64,000 nucleotides of DNA from Terrisporobacter vanillatitrophus (GTDB lineage: Bacteria > Bacillota > Clostridia > Peptostreptococcales > Peptostreptococcaceae). The position numbers and the translations under genes are program-made. Positions 34,335 to 42,855 of this stretch are shown here, piece after piece. Every line of letters begins with the position of its first letter. Within the stretch, counting starts at the first letter, position 1. The notes under the pieces were generated by a model that saw nothing but the letters and a program-made list of their open reading frames with translations, was not told where the DNA came from and did no database searches. The stretch is taken from NCBI RefSeq assembly GCF_051148895.1, contig NZ_CP154625.1:2604001-2668000 (forward strand), given 5' to 3'.

Positions 34335-34925
34335 ATGTTAATAAACACACATTTTATTATATCTAAATCTGTATTAGATAAACTAGAATCAAATAAATCT
34401 TTCTTTTTAAGTGAAAAGAATTTTATTTATGGTAACATTAAACCAGATATTTCTTCAAAATATGTACTGAATAAGCATTATTTAGATGAGTCTCTATCTA
34501 TGGTTCTTGAAAAAATAAAATATCTATGTCACTTAACTTTAGATTCTTTAAAAAAATATTTTTCCATAAGTAAGCTAAGTCAAGAGTTAGGTGTTATTTG
34601 TCATTTTTTATGCGACTTTTTCACTACTCCTCATAGCGAACGTTGGGAATTTACTCATAGCATGAATAAACATGTTATCTATGAAAAAGAGCTAGCTTCC
34701 TATGCTAAAGACATGGATTTTTCTAATTGTGATTTAAATTATAAAATTGATTATAATGTGGAAGAATTCTTTCATAGCTTATACAAAAAATATAAATCTT
34801 GTCAAATTAGCTATGAAACTGATTTAAAGTTTTCATCATATGTTTGTAGCATGATTGTAAATCATGTTCTTGACTCAATCTTGGCTAACACAGCAAATTC
34901 TTACACATTAGAAAATTGTGTATAA
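34335..34925 (+). CDS. zinc-dependent phospholipase C-like protein
   Basis: 196 residues. His/Asp residues in the order seen in the Zn_dep_PLPC family: LINTHFII at the N-terminus, GNIKPDISS near 37, LGVICHFLCDFFTTPHSE near 90 and the following HSMNKHVIYEKE. There is no signal peptide and it is shorter than secreted clostridial phospholipase C (about 370-400 residues), so it is probably a cytoplasmic member with an unknown substrate rather than a toxin. The start follows GAGGTG. Confidence 0.78.
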   Translation: MLINTHFIISKSVLDKLESNKSFFLSEKNFIYGNIKPDISSKYVLNKHYLDESLSMVLEKIKYLCHLTLDSLKKYFSISKLSQELGVICHFLCDFFTTPHSERWEFTHSMNKHVIYEKELASYAKDMDFSNCDLNYKIDYNVEEFFHSLYKKYKSCQISYETDLKFSSYVCSMIVNHVLDSILANTANSYTLENCV

Positions 34926-34960
34926 AATAAATAGGACTATTATTTAGTCCTATTTATTTT
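34924..34960. terminator. shared bidirectional terminator
   Basis: AAAATAAATAGGACTA / TAGTCCTATTTATTTT, perfect 16-bp stem, 5-nt loop. Confidence 0.88.
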
Positions 34961-35722
34961 TTTAATTTTTTCTATTCCATCTCTAACGCTATTAACTATA
35001 TAAGATGCACTTTCTTTAACATCTTTATTTGATTTATCCATTGCAAAACTATACTTTATATCTTTTAACATACATATATCATTAGGCGAATCTCCCATAG
35101 TTGCTATTTCATTCAAGTTTATATTATATTTTTCACAAATATGCTCTATTCCATGACGTTTAGATACGTGATTAGGAACTATATTCAGGGTATAAGGCCC
35201 CGATAAGTAAATATCACAAACTTCACTAAATTCACTTTTGTAATAATACTCCAATCTTTTAAGTTCATCCATATTATTTGATACTATACCTACATTTCCT
35301 ACTAAGTTGTCAAACTTTTCTTTTTTAAACATTTGTTTATCTAAAATATAATCCTTAGTATAATTACTAAAAACTTCTTCTCCTCCACTCAAAATAATAT
35401 CTCCATTATATTTTAAATAAAGATAAGCTAAATCTGATTCAAATCTATTTATAATTTTTCTCACCAAATAATCATCTATGGGCTCTTTAAATATTAAGTT
35501 TTTATTTTTATCAAAAATAAAAGAACCATTTTCACAAATAAAATATCCATTTAGCTGCATTTTTTCACTTAACATATTATATGCCTGTTTAAAAACTCTT
35601 CCTGTTGCCACATGGAATATTACACCTTCTTTTTCTATGTCCTCTATGGCTTTTATATCTTCATCACTAATTCCATTATTGTAAAGTGTTCCATCTAAGT
35701 CACAAAATATATGTCTTATCAT
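34940..35722 (-). CDS. HAD-superfamily phosphatase (Cof-type)
   Basis: 260 residues. Motif I HIFCDLDGTLYNNG has the nucleophile Asp; motif II is in VATGRVFKQA; motif III Lys is in PNHVSKRHGIEHI; motif IV is MGDSPNDICML. The large C2B cap domain between them marks the Cof group, which dephosphorylates sugar phosphates, flavin precursors or PLP. Sixteen bases downstream of cinA and probably cotranscribed. The start follows TAGGAGG. Confidence 0.92.
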   Translation of the reverse strand: MIRHIFCDLDGTLYNNGISDEDIKAIEDIEKEGVIFHVATGRVFKQAYNMLSEKMQLNGYFICENGSFIFDKNKNLIFKEPIDDYLVRKIINRFESDLAYLYLKYNGDIILSGGEEVFSNYTKDYILDKQMFKKEKFDNLVGNVGIVSNNMDELKRLEYYYKSEFSEVCDIYLSGPYTLNIVPNHVSKRHGIEHICEKYNINLNEIATMGDSPNDICMLKDIKYSFAMDKSNKDVKESASYIVNSVRDGIEKIKKINRTK

Positions 35723-35737
35723 TTTGCCTCCTAAAAT

Positions 35738-36976
35738 CTATATCGTATTTAATAATTCTAATCTTAAGTCGTTCAACAAAGTTTTACACGCTCTGTATCT
35801 AATTTGTTGTCTATCTCCATTGAATATGTATTTTTTTACAATAGTTTTATTATTTATTTTAATGCCCATATATACAAGTCCTACAGGTTTTTCATCACTG
35901 CCACCTTCTGGACCTGCTATGCCTGTTGTAGATAATCCAATATTTGTATTATGTCTTGCAGCAACTCCTTCTGCCATTTCTCTTGCACACTGCTCACTAA
36001 CTGCACCTACAGAGTTCAGCGTTTCCTCTCTTACATTTAAACTCTTCATTTTTGCTTCATTGGAATAAGTTACGCAACCTTCCATAAATACTGAAGATAT
36101 ACCAGGATAATTTATTAGAGAAGAAGATACCATTCCTCCTGTACAAGATTCTGCTACTGATATAGTCAAGTTATTTTTTACTAGAAATTTTGCAACTTCA
36201 TCTTCTATTGTAGTTTCGTCTTCCCCATATACAGTTTCCTTAAATCTATTTTTAATTTCTTTAGCTACTGGTAAAATTAATTTTTCTACTTCTTCAACAG
36301 TTTTCCCCTTTGCTGTTATTCTTACAGTGCACTCTCCATCCTTTGCATAAGTTGCTATAGTAGGATTTATTTGCTTTTGAATCAAATCTAGTAAATCATT
36401 TTCCACCTTTGCTTCTCCCACACCAATAATTCTGATAACTTTTGACTTAAGTATGTCTTCACTATTTTTTTGTAAAAATGGTTTGACAAAGTTATCAAAC
36501 ATAGGTTTCATTTCTCTTGGAGGTCCTGGCATTACAATTATAGTTTTATTATCTTTTTCCATAATACATCCTGGTGCTGTACCATGTTCATTCGGTAGTA
36601 TAATAGAATTTACTGGAAAATAAGCCTGCTTTTTATTATTTTCAGTTGGTATTCTTTTCATTTTATTATGTATTTCTATAATTTTATCCCATGAAGGCTG
36701 GTGAAATTCCATTTCTAGGTCAAAATATTTAGCACAGACTTCTTTTGTAAGATCGTCTTCTGTTGGACCCAGCCCTCCAGTTAATACTACTAAGTCACTT
36801 CTTTTAAAACTTTCTTCCAACTGGTTTAGCAACCTATTTTCATTATCTCCTACAGTTATTTGATAATATACATCAACTCCCATATTTGCCAATTCATTAG
36901 ATAAATAATGAGTATTTGTGTTTAGGATATCTCCTAAAAGTATTTCAGTACCTACAGTAATAATTTCTGCTTTCAT
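35738..36976 (-). CDS. cinA: CinA-like protein (competence/damage-inducible protein A)
   Basis: 412 residues in two domains: an N-terminal MoCF/COG1058 domain (AEIITVGTEILLGDILNTN, LTGGLGPTEDDLTKE) and a C-terminal CinA nicotinamide-nucleotide deamidase domain (SVAESCTGGMVSSSLINYPG, STTGIAGPEGGSDEKPVGLV). Acts in NMN/pyridine nucleotide salvage; in some bacteria it is linked to competence with recA, which is not nearby. ATG 36976 follows AGAAGGTG; an in-frame GTG three codons upstream overlaps that site. Confidence 0.95.
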   Translation of the reverse strand: MKAEIITVGTEILLGDILNTNTHYLSNELANMGVDVYYQITVGDNENRLLNQLEESFKRSDLVVLTGGLGPTEDDLTKEVCAKYFDLEMEFHQPSWDKIIEIHNKMKRIPTENNKKQAYFPVNSIILPNEHGTAPGCIMEKDNKTIIVMPGPPREMKPMFDNFVKPFLQKNSEDILKSKVIRIIGVGEAKVENDLLDLIQKQINPTIATYAKDGECTVRITAKGKTVEEVEKLILPVAKEIKNRFKETVYGEDETTIEDEVAKFLVKNNLTISVAESCTGGMVSSSLINYPGISSVFMEGCVTYSNEAKMKSLNVREETLNSVGAVSEQCAREMAEGVAARHNTNIGLSTTGIAGPEGGSDEKPVGLVYMGIKINNKTIVKKYIFNGDRQQIRYRACKTLLNDLRLELLNTI

Positions 36977-37341
36977 TAATATCACCTTCTTAATTATTAT
37001 TTAAACTACAATATCTCTTTAGTAAATAAGATAAAGTATAGCTTACTATATATAAAAGCACAATAATAGCTAATTATTATATATTTATACTTATATTAAT
37101 GATAATAGCACTATTTTCCCTTGCCATAAACCACCATATTTAAAAATTTAATAACCTGTGGTACTTTCATATTTAACTACTTAAGCATATAATTGTTACT
37201 ATAAAAAATAAATATGCTACTAAAATAATTTTATTGGAAATCATTTGCTTGGTTAAATCCTAATATTAGTGGCAAAAAATAAATTAATTGAAATTAATCT
37301 TGTGCTGTTTGTACACGAGATATATTAAGGAGTTGTTAATT
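36977..37341. other. intergenic region between cinA and ddl
   Basis: 365 bp of very AT-rich sequence between divergent genes, which must hold both promoters. No convincing -35/-10 pair, operator, RNA motif or short gene was recognised. Confidence 0.4.
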
Positions 37342-38250
37342 ATGAAGAAAAAAGTGGCTGTTTTAATGGGTGGAATTTCTACAGAAAGAGAAGTTTCTTT
37401 AAATTCAGGGAGATCTGTTCTTAATGCTTTAGATAGAGATAAATATGAAGTACATGAAATAATTTTAAACAATAAAATGGATGTTATAAATAAAATGCCA
37501 GAAGGTATTGAGTTTGCATTCTTAATGTTACATGGTAAGTACGGTGAAGATGGTACTATACAAGCAATATTAGAATCTATGGATATTCCTTATTCTGGAT
37601 GTGGACCTTTAACTTCTGCCATGTGTATGGACAAAAACATTACTAAAAAAATGTTAAGAGATTCTGGTGTTCCAACTGCAGATTGGACTATAGCAAAATC
37701 AATAGATGATATAGACTATGACAAAATAGAAGAAATGGGATATCCAGTTTTTATAAAACCAAATAGTGGTGGTTCTTCTGTTGCTACTTTCAAAGTTGAA
37801 AGAAAAGAAGATGTTGAGGCTGCTGTAAAAGCTGGTTTAGAAGTTGATACTGTAGTAATGATAGAACAATATCTACCAGGTGATGAATACACTTCTTTCG
37901 TTTTAGATGGTGAAATTTATCCAACGATAAAAATATCAAGTACTACAGGTTTCTTTGACTATGAAGCAAAATATTCAACGGGTGCTAACGCAGCAAAAGA
38001 AGAAATAGTCTATCTAGACGATGAATTGCAAGAACAAATTGATAAGGCGTCTAAAACAGTTTGGGATATATTCTACTGTAGAGCTTATGTAAGAGTAGAT
38101 TTCATATTATCAAATGGAAAATTCTATGTTCTTGAACTAAACACCCTTCCAGGAATGACAACTACAAGTTTAATCCCAAGAAGTGCTAATGCTAAAGGCT
38201 TATCTTATAGCCAGCTAGTAGACAAAATAATGGAGACATCAATAAAATAA
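37342..38250 (+). CDS. ddl: D-alanine--D-alanine ligase
   Basis: 302 residues. ATP-grasp enzyme that joins two D-Ala for peptidoglycan. Motifs: VLMGGISTEREVSLNSG at the N-terminus, LHGKYGEDGTIQAILE near 65, PVFIKPNSGGSSVATFKV near 135 (Lys/Ser ATP-binding loop) and FYVLELNTLPGMTTTSLIPR near 265 with metal ligands. The conserved Tyr of D-Ala-D-Ala-specific enzymes falls in the omega-loop DYEAKYSTGA. ATG 37342 has AAGGAG; an upstream in-frame start does not. Followed by a MocR-type regulator on the same strand. Confidence 0.96.
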   Translation: MKKKVAVLMGGISTEREVSLNSGRSVLNALDRDKYEVHEIILNNKMDVINKMPEGIEFAFLMLHGKYGEDGTIQAILESMDIPYSGCGPLTSAMCMDKNITKKMLRDSGVPTADWTIAKSIDDIDYDKIEEMGYPVFIKPNSGGSSVATFKVERKEDVEAAVKAGLEVDTVVMIEQYLPGDEYTSFVLDGEIYPTIKISSTTGFFDYEAKYSTGANAAKEEIVYLDDELQEQIDKASKTVWDIFYCRAYVRVDFILSNGKFYVLELNTLPGMTTTSLIPRSANAKGLSYSQLVDKIMETSIK

Positions 38251-38317
38251 TAACCTAGACTAAAATAAGTTTATTTAATATAATTACTTTATATAAATAA
38301 AGCTTAGAGGTGATAAT

Positions 38318-39772
38318 TTGTTATTCTCCGATTTAACAATTAATGAAAATGAACCAATATATATTCAGATAAAAAAGTATTTGGAAGAAATGATTTCTAA
38401 AGGACTTCTTCCTCACAATTCTAAGCTTCCTTCCACAAGGGAGCTTAGTTTGCTTTTAAATGTAAGTAGAAACTCTATTGTATCAGCTTATGAAGAGTTA
38501 AAGTCTGATGGTACTATTTATTCTATTTCTGGAAAAGGAACTTTTGTGAATAGCGATAATAGTATCAGTAATAGTAATTGGGATATAAATTACAAAAACT
38601 TTGAAAATGATTATATGAAAACTGCCAACAACATGGATATTATAAAAAGTGAAATACGATGGAAATCTGGTCAAATTTCTTTTAAAAGTATATCTCCTGA
38701 TGGCGATTTATTTGATATGGAAGAATTAAAAAAATCTTTTTTAAATAGATTTAATTTGGAAGGTCACAAGTTACTAAACTATGGTTATGCCCAGGGATAT
38801 AAGCCATTAATAGACTATTTACATAGATATATGAACAAAAAAGGTGTAAACACAACAAATAAAGATATTCTCATAGTCAATGGTTTTACAGAAGGATTAA
38901 ACCTTATAATCTCAACACTAACTAATAAAGGTGATTATATATTTTGTGAAAACCCTACGCATAATACCTCTATTAAAATAATGAAATCCTATGGACTTAA
39001 TATTATTCCCATAAATATGGACTCAAATGGTCTTGATTTTAAAGACTTAGATATGAAGTTGAAAAAATATAAAAATAAAATAAAATTTTCTTATATTACT
39101 CCTTCTTATCATAATCCTACTGGTATGGTTATGTCTCCAGAAAATAGATACAAATTTTACAATTTAATGAAAAAAAATAATATACCAATTATTGAAGATG
39201 GATTCAACGAAGAACTTCTCTATTCTTCTTCCCATATATTCCCTATTTGTTCTTTAGATAACAATAACAATGGTGTAATTTATATTGGCAGTTTTTCTAA
39301 AATATTATTTCCTGGACTTCGAATAGGATGGATTTTATGTGATAAAAATCTTATAGATAGATTAGGAAGTGTAAAAAGATGCACTACTATACATGTTTCT
39401 TTCTTGGATCAAGGTATATTATATGATTATTTACAAAATGGAGCTTTCGAAAAATATATAAAAAAGACTAGAAAGTTTTATGGGGATAAATTTAACTTTG
39501 CCAAACTCTGTGTTGAAAAATACATAGAATGTGACTATATATTAGGCGATGGAGGGCTTCATTTGTTTTTAGTTTTTAAAAATTTAAATACTCGAAAACT
39601 TCTTAATGAATGCTATAAAAAAGATGTAATCTTTATGCCTGGTGATTTATTTTATATTGATAATAAAGGTGAAAATACCCTTAGATTAGGTTTGTCTCGA
39701 TTATCTGATGAAGATATAGAAAAGGGAATTAAAATTATAGGTGAAACTATAAAAGAATTAGACTATAAATAA
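38318..39772 (+). CDS. MocR/PdxR-family GntR regulator (DdlR-like)
   Basis: 484 residues. N-terminal GntR winged helix (PIYIQIKKYLEEMISKGLLP, then KLPSTRELSLLLNVSRNSIV, about 12-70) joined to a fold-type I aminotransferase domain with the PLP lysine in IGSFSKILFPGLRIGW near 330. Regulators of this type sense PLP or D-Ala adducts. Its place 67 bp after ddl suggests the DdlR role described in Firmicutes, activation of ddl; PdxR or GabR-like roles are alternatives. TTG start after AGAGGTGA. Confidence 0.88.
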   Translation: MLFSDLTINENEPIYIQIKKYLEEMISKGLLPHNSKLPSTRELSLLLNVSRNSIVSAYEELKSDGTIYSISGKGTFVNSDNSISNSNWDINYKNFENDYMKTANNMDIIKSEIRWKSGQISFKSISPDGDLFDMEELKKSFLNRFNLEGHKLLNYGYAQGYKPLIDYLHRYMNKKGVNTTNKDILIVNGFTEGLNLIISTLTNKGDYIFCENPTHNTSIKIMKSYGLNIIPINMDSNGLDFKDLDMKLKKYKNKIKFSYITPSYHNPTGMVMSPENRYKFYNLMKKNNIPIIEDGFNEELLYSSSHIFPICSLDNNNNGVIYIGSFSKILFPGLRIGWILCDKNLIDRLGSVKRCTTIHVSFLDQGILYDYLQNGAFEKYIKKTRKFYGDKFNFAKLCVEKYIECDYILGDGGLHLFLVFKNLNTRKLLNECYKKDVIFMPGDLFYIDNKGENTLRLGLSRLSDEDIEKGIKIIGETIKELDYK

Positions 39773-39793
39773 ATTATAATTTCATTACATACG

Positions 39794-39827
39794 AAAAATG
39801 CGTAAAGTTCACAACTTACGCATTTTT
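39794..39827. terminator. terminator of MocR gene
   Basis: AAAAATGCGTAA / TTACGCATTTTTT, 12-bp stem, 10-nt loop. Confidence 0.86.
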
Positions 39828-40033
39828 TATATATAATTTTTTTACATAAGATCCCTAATAATAAAAAACACATTATAAAATTCAATTCATAATAATAGTA
39901 TTATTTTATTTTTACTCATTCTAATAAACAGATTGCTACTTTATAATAAGTTTGTATTTTTTAATATATCTTTTTATATTAAATACTTTCAAGTAATACA
40001 CCTTATATGTTATAATTATATTAGATATTTAGC

Positions 40034-40066
40034 TTTACTTATTAAACTCAACCTGAGATAAGTAAA
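40034..40066. promoter_or_regulatory. inverted repeat upstream of asdA
   Basis: TTTACTTAT (40034-40042) and ATAAGTAAA (40058-40066), perfect 9-bp arms with a 15-nt spacer, about 70 bp before the asdA start and without a U-tract. The surrounding 360-bp gap (39773-40133) holds no gene. Confidence 0.5.
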
Positions 40067-40133
40067 TTTCAAATATTAATGACATAATATAAATGACAAA
40101 ATTTATTATGAATATATAGGGAGGAATCTTTTA

Positions 40134-41762
40134 ATGACGGGTGTAAATCTTAATAGACAAGAATTAGAAAATATATATGGCCAAATAAGTCCTTTTGAGT
40201 TCAAAAATAAACTTATAGAACTTGCTACCATATCAAATAGGAAAAGTACTAGAACTTTACTTGATGCTGGTCGTGGAAATCCAAACTGGGTTGCTGCCAC
40301 ACCTAGAGAAGCATTTTTTACTTTTGGTCATTTTGCCGTAACAGAAAGTAGACACTCTTGGGATAATGGTGATTTAACTGGAATACCTAAAAAAACAGGA
40401 GTATACAATCGTTTTTGTAAATTCATTGAAGAAAATGCTTATATGCCAGGCATAAATACTTTGAAAGAAATTATAGATTATGGTATCAATGATTTAGAAT
40501 TTGATGCTGACCATTTTTTACAAGAATTAACTGATGCAATAATTGGAGATAACTATCCTTTTCCTGACAGAATGCTTGTTCATATAGAAAAAATAGTTAA
40601 AGAATATCTAAAAGCAGAAATGAAATATGACTTAGAAAAAGGTGGCGACTTTAATGTGTTTGCTGTGGAAGGTGCCACTGCTGCCATGTGTTATATATTT
40701 GATTCATTAATAGCAAATAACCTACTTCTTAAAGGAGATAAAATTGCCATAATGACTCCAGTATTTACACCTTACTTAGAAATTCCTCATCTTCCAAGAT
40801 ACGAGTTTGAAGTTGTATATATAAACTCTGATGAAGTTGATGAAAAAGGTGAGCATACTTGGCAATGTTCACAAAAAGAATTAGAAAAATTAGCAGATTC
40901 AGATATAAAAGCATTGTTTGTAGTTAATCCAAGTAATCCACCTTCAGTAGCCATATGTGATAAATCCATATCAAAAATAGTAGATATAGTTAATAATCAT
41001 AATCCTAATTTAATTATTATTTCTGATGATGTATATGGTACTTTTGTTCCAGGGTTTAGATCCCTAATGGCAGACTTACCATACAATACCATAGGAACTT
41101 ACTCTTATTCAAAATACTTTGGTGTAACAGGTTGGAGACTTGGTACTATTGCTTTACATGAAGAAAATGTATTTGATAAATTAATAAAAGAATTACCTTA
41201 TTCTATAAGAAAGAGAACAAATAAAAGATACTCTGATATGAATCCAATACCAGAAGATGTACCTTTTATAGATAGAATAGTTGCTGACAGTAGACAAGTA
41301 GCTCTAAACCATACTGCTGGTCTTTCTACTCCTCAGCAAGTTCAAATGGCCTTCTTCTCTGCTTTTACTCTTATAGATAGAAATAATGAATACAAGAAAA
41401 AGACTATGGATATATGTATTAGACGTAAGCAATTGCTATTTAATTCTTTAGGTTTAGAATTAAATAATGATCCAAATGATGCTTGCTATTATACTCAATT
41501 TGATTTATTACAATGGGCTGAAAAAAATCACGGTTTAGAATTTGCAAAATATTTGAAAGCAAACTTCGAACCTGTAGATATATTATTTGATTTAGCCCAA
41601 GACTCATCAATTGTTTTACTTGGTGGTGGTGGGTTTGCTGGACCTGAATGGTCTATAAGAATTTCACTTGCTAACCTATATGATGAAGCATATGCTACTA
41701 TTGGTATAGCTTTAAGAAGAATACTTGATGACTATGTAACTAAGTGGGAAAAAACTTTATAA
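40134..41762 (+). CDS. asdA: aspartate 4-decarboxylase (bifunctional aspartate aminotransferase)
   Basis: 542 residues, the length of AsdA rather than of ordinary 390-residue aminotransferases. Converts L-aspartate to L-alanine and CO2, using PLP. Conserved segments: LLDAGRGNPNWVAATPREAF near 45, NPSNPPSVA near 265 (N and P of the PLP pocket), SDDVYGTFVPGFRS near 300 and the PLP lysine in YSYSKYFGVTGWRLG near 330; the C-terminal GGGGFAGPEWSIRISLANLY carries the substrate-binding Arg. Paired with an antiporter in some bacteria to generate proton motive force, but no such antiporter is adjacent. The start follows AGGGAGG. Confidence 0.93.
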   Translation: MTGVNLNRQELENIYGQISPFEFKNKLIELATISNRKSTRTLLDAGRGNPNWVAATPREAFFTFGHFAVTESRHSWDNGDLTGIPKKTGVYNRFCKFIEENAYMPGINTLKEIIDYGINDLEFDADHFLQELTDAIIGDNYPFPDRMLVHIEKIVKEYLKAEMKYDLEKGGDFNVFAVEGATAAMCYIFDSLIANNLLLKGDKIAIMTPVFTPYLEIPHLPRYEFEVVYINSDEVDEKGEHTWQCSQKELEKLADSDIKALFVVNPSNPPSVAICDKSISKIVDIVNNHNPNLIIISDDVYGTFVPGFRSLMADLPYNTIGTYSYSKYFGVTGWRLGTIALHEENVFDKLIKELPYSIRKRTNKRYSDMNPIPEDVPFIDRIVADSRQVALNHTAGLSTPQQVQMAFFSAFTLIDRNNEYKKKTMDICIRRKQLLFNSLGLELNNDPNDACYYTQFDLLQWAEKNHGLEFAKYLKANFEPVDILFDLAQDSSIVLLGGGGFAGPEWSIRISLANLYDEAYATIGIALRRILDDYVTKWEKTL

Positions 41763-41766
41763 GTTT

Positions 41767-41792
41767 ATAGGTAGCTAGATATAGCTACCTAT
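41767..41792. terminator. shared bidirectional terminator
   Basis: ATAGGTAGCTA-GATA-TAGCTACCTAT then TTTTT. Confidence 0.85.
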
Positions 41793-42568
41793 TTTTGTAT
41801 ATTTAATTTTACAAAGCCTTCTTTTACTAATATATCCAAAGATTCTTTCAACTGTTCTAAATCTGTAATCTCCAGAGATACGGTTATATCATTGTTTATA
41901 TCATTTAGTTTCTTAAGTATACTTATTACATTCATACTTCCTTTATCTATTCCGTAATGACTATCTTTATCTTTATAATTATTATGTAAATGTATATGAT
42001 TTAATTTATAAGAAAGAGCATTTATCCATTCTTCCACACTTATTTTAGAATAAGCATTTATATGACCTATATCTATACAAATAGAAAAATTATCTTTATT
42101 TATTTTCTTCATTAAATCATCCAAAAGCTCATAATCTTCATCTAGTACATTTTCTATAACTATTTCCTTATTATTTTTTCCCTTTAAAAACTCAATCCAA
42201 AAATCACACGCATTCCTTTTCCATTCTACATATGTATAAGTCCTTGGTGTATATCCATTATGATAAAGAATTTTCTTTGCTCCTAAATTATTTGCCACCT
42301 CATATGCTTGATCCATTCTAGATTTTGTTATCCTTTTTATTTCGCTATCACGACTTGCCGGACATAAATCTGCATATGGGCCATGAATTATTAAATCAAC
42401 ATTTTTATATAAATCTTTTAGCTCTTTTATATATATATGTATAATCTCATATCTATTATCTAATATATAAGGATTAGCAAACTGTACAACTTCCAAACCT
42501 ACATCATATTTTCTTAGTATTGGTAAAATTTTTTCTGTTTCTACTAACTGAGATACATAAAATCTCAT
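41789..42568 (-). CDS. sugar phosphate isomerase/epimerase-like TIM-barrel protein
   Basis: 259 residues. AP_endonuc_2/xylose isomerase-like fold: LIIHGPYADLCPASRD near 60 and KILYHNGYTPRTY near 98 carry metal-binding His residues; IVIENVLDEDYELL near 145 gives the Glu, FSICIDIGHINAYS near 170 the Asp/His pair and NHIHLHNNYKDKDSHYGI near 195 the remaining ligands. The substrate (sugar, or possibly DNA as in endonuclease IV relatives) cannot be assigned. ATG 42568 follows TAGGGGTGA; upstream in-frame starts lack a site. Confidence 0.82.
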   Translation of the reverse strand: MRFYVSQLVETEKILPILRKYDVGLEVVQFANPYILDNRYEIIHIYIKELKDLYKNVDLIIHGPYADLCPASRDSEIKRITKSRMDQAYEVANNLGAKKILYHNGYTPRTYTYVEWKRNACDFWIEFLKGKNNKEIVIENVLDEDYELLDDLMKKINKDNFSICIDIGHINAYSKISVEEWINALSYKLNHIHLHNNYKDKDSHYGIDKGSMNVISILKKLNDINNDITVSLEITDLEQLKESLDILVKEGFVKLNIQK

Positions 42569-42855
42569 CTTATCACCCCTAATTTTTATATCTTGTATAA
42601 TTCTATTCTTCAATCCTAATACTATAAATTTTATATATCTTTTCAATAAACATCAAACTTTCATTTATAAAAATTTTAACTTTGCAAAATAACTAGTCTA
42701 TGAATATGTATTTGAGTTATAATAAGTTTATATTTTGACTAATAATTATAAAAACATAAATAAGATTTAAAATATTATTGCTATATTTAAAAATCATTGT
42801 TTTTTATAATTTTATCTATAAATATAATAAATGATAATATGCAAAGGTGATAGAA

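Noticed and set aside
34335..34925. Secreted phospholipase C toxin
   Set aside because: Too short, no signal peptide and no C-terminal membrane-binding domain.
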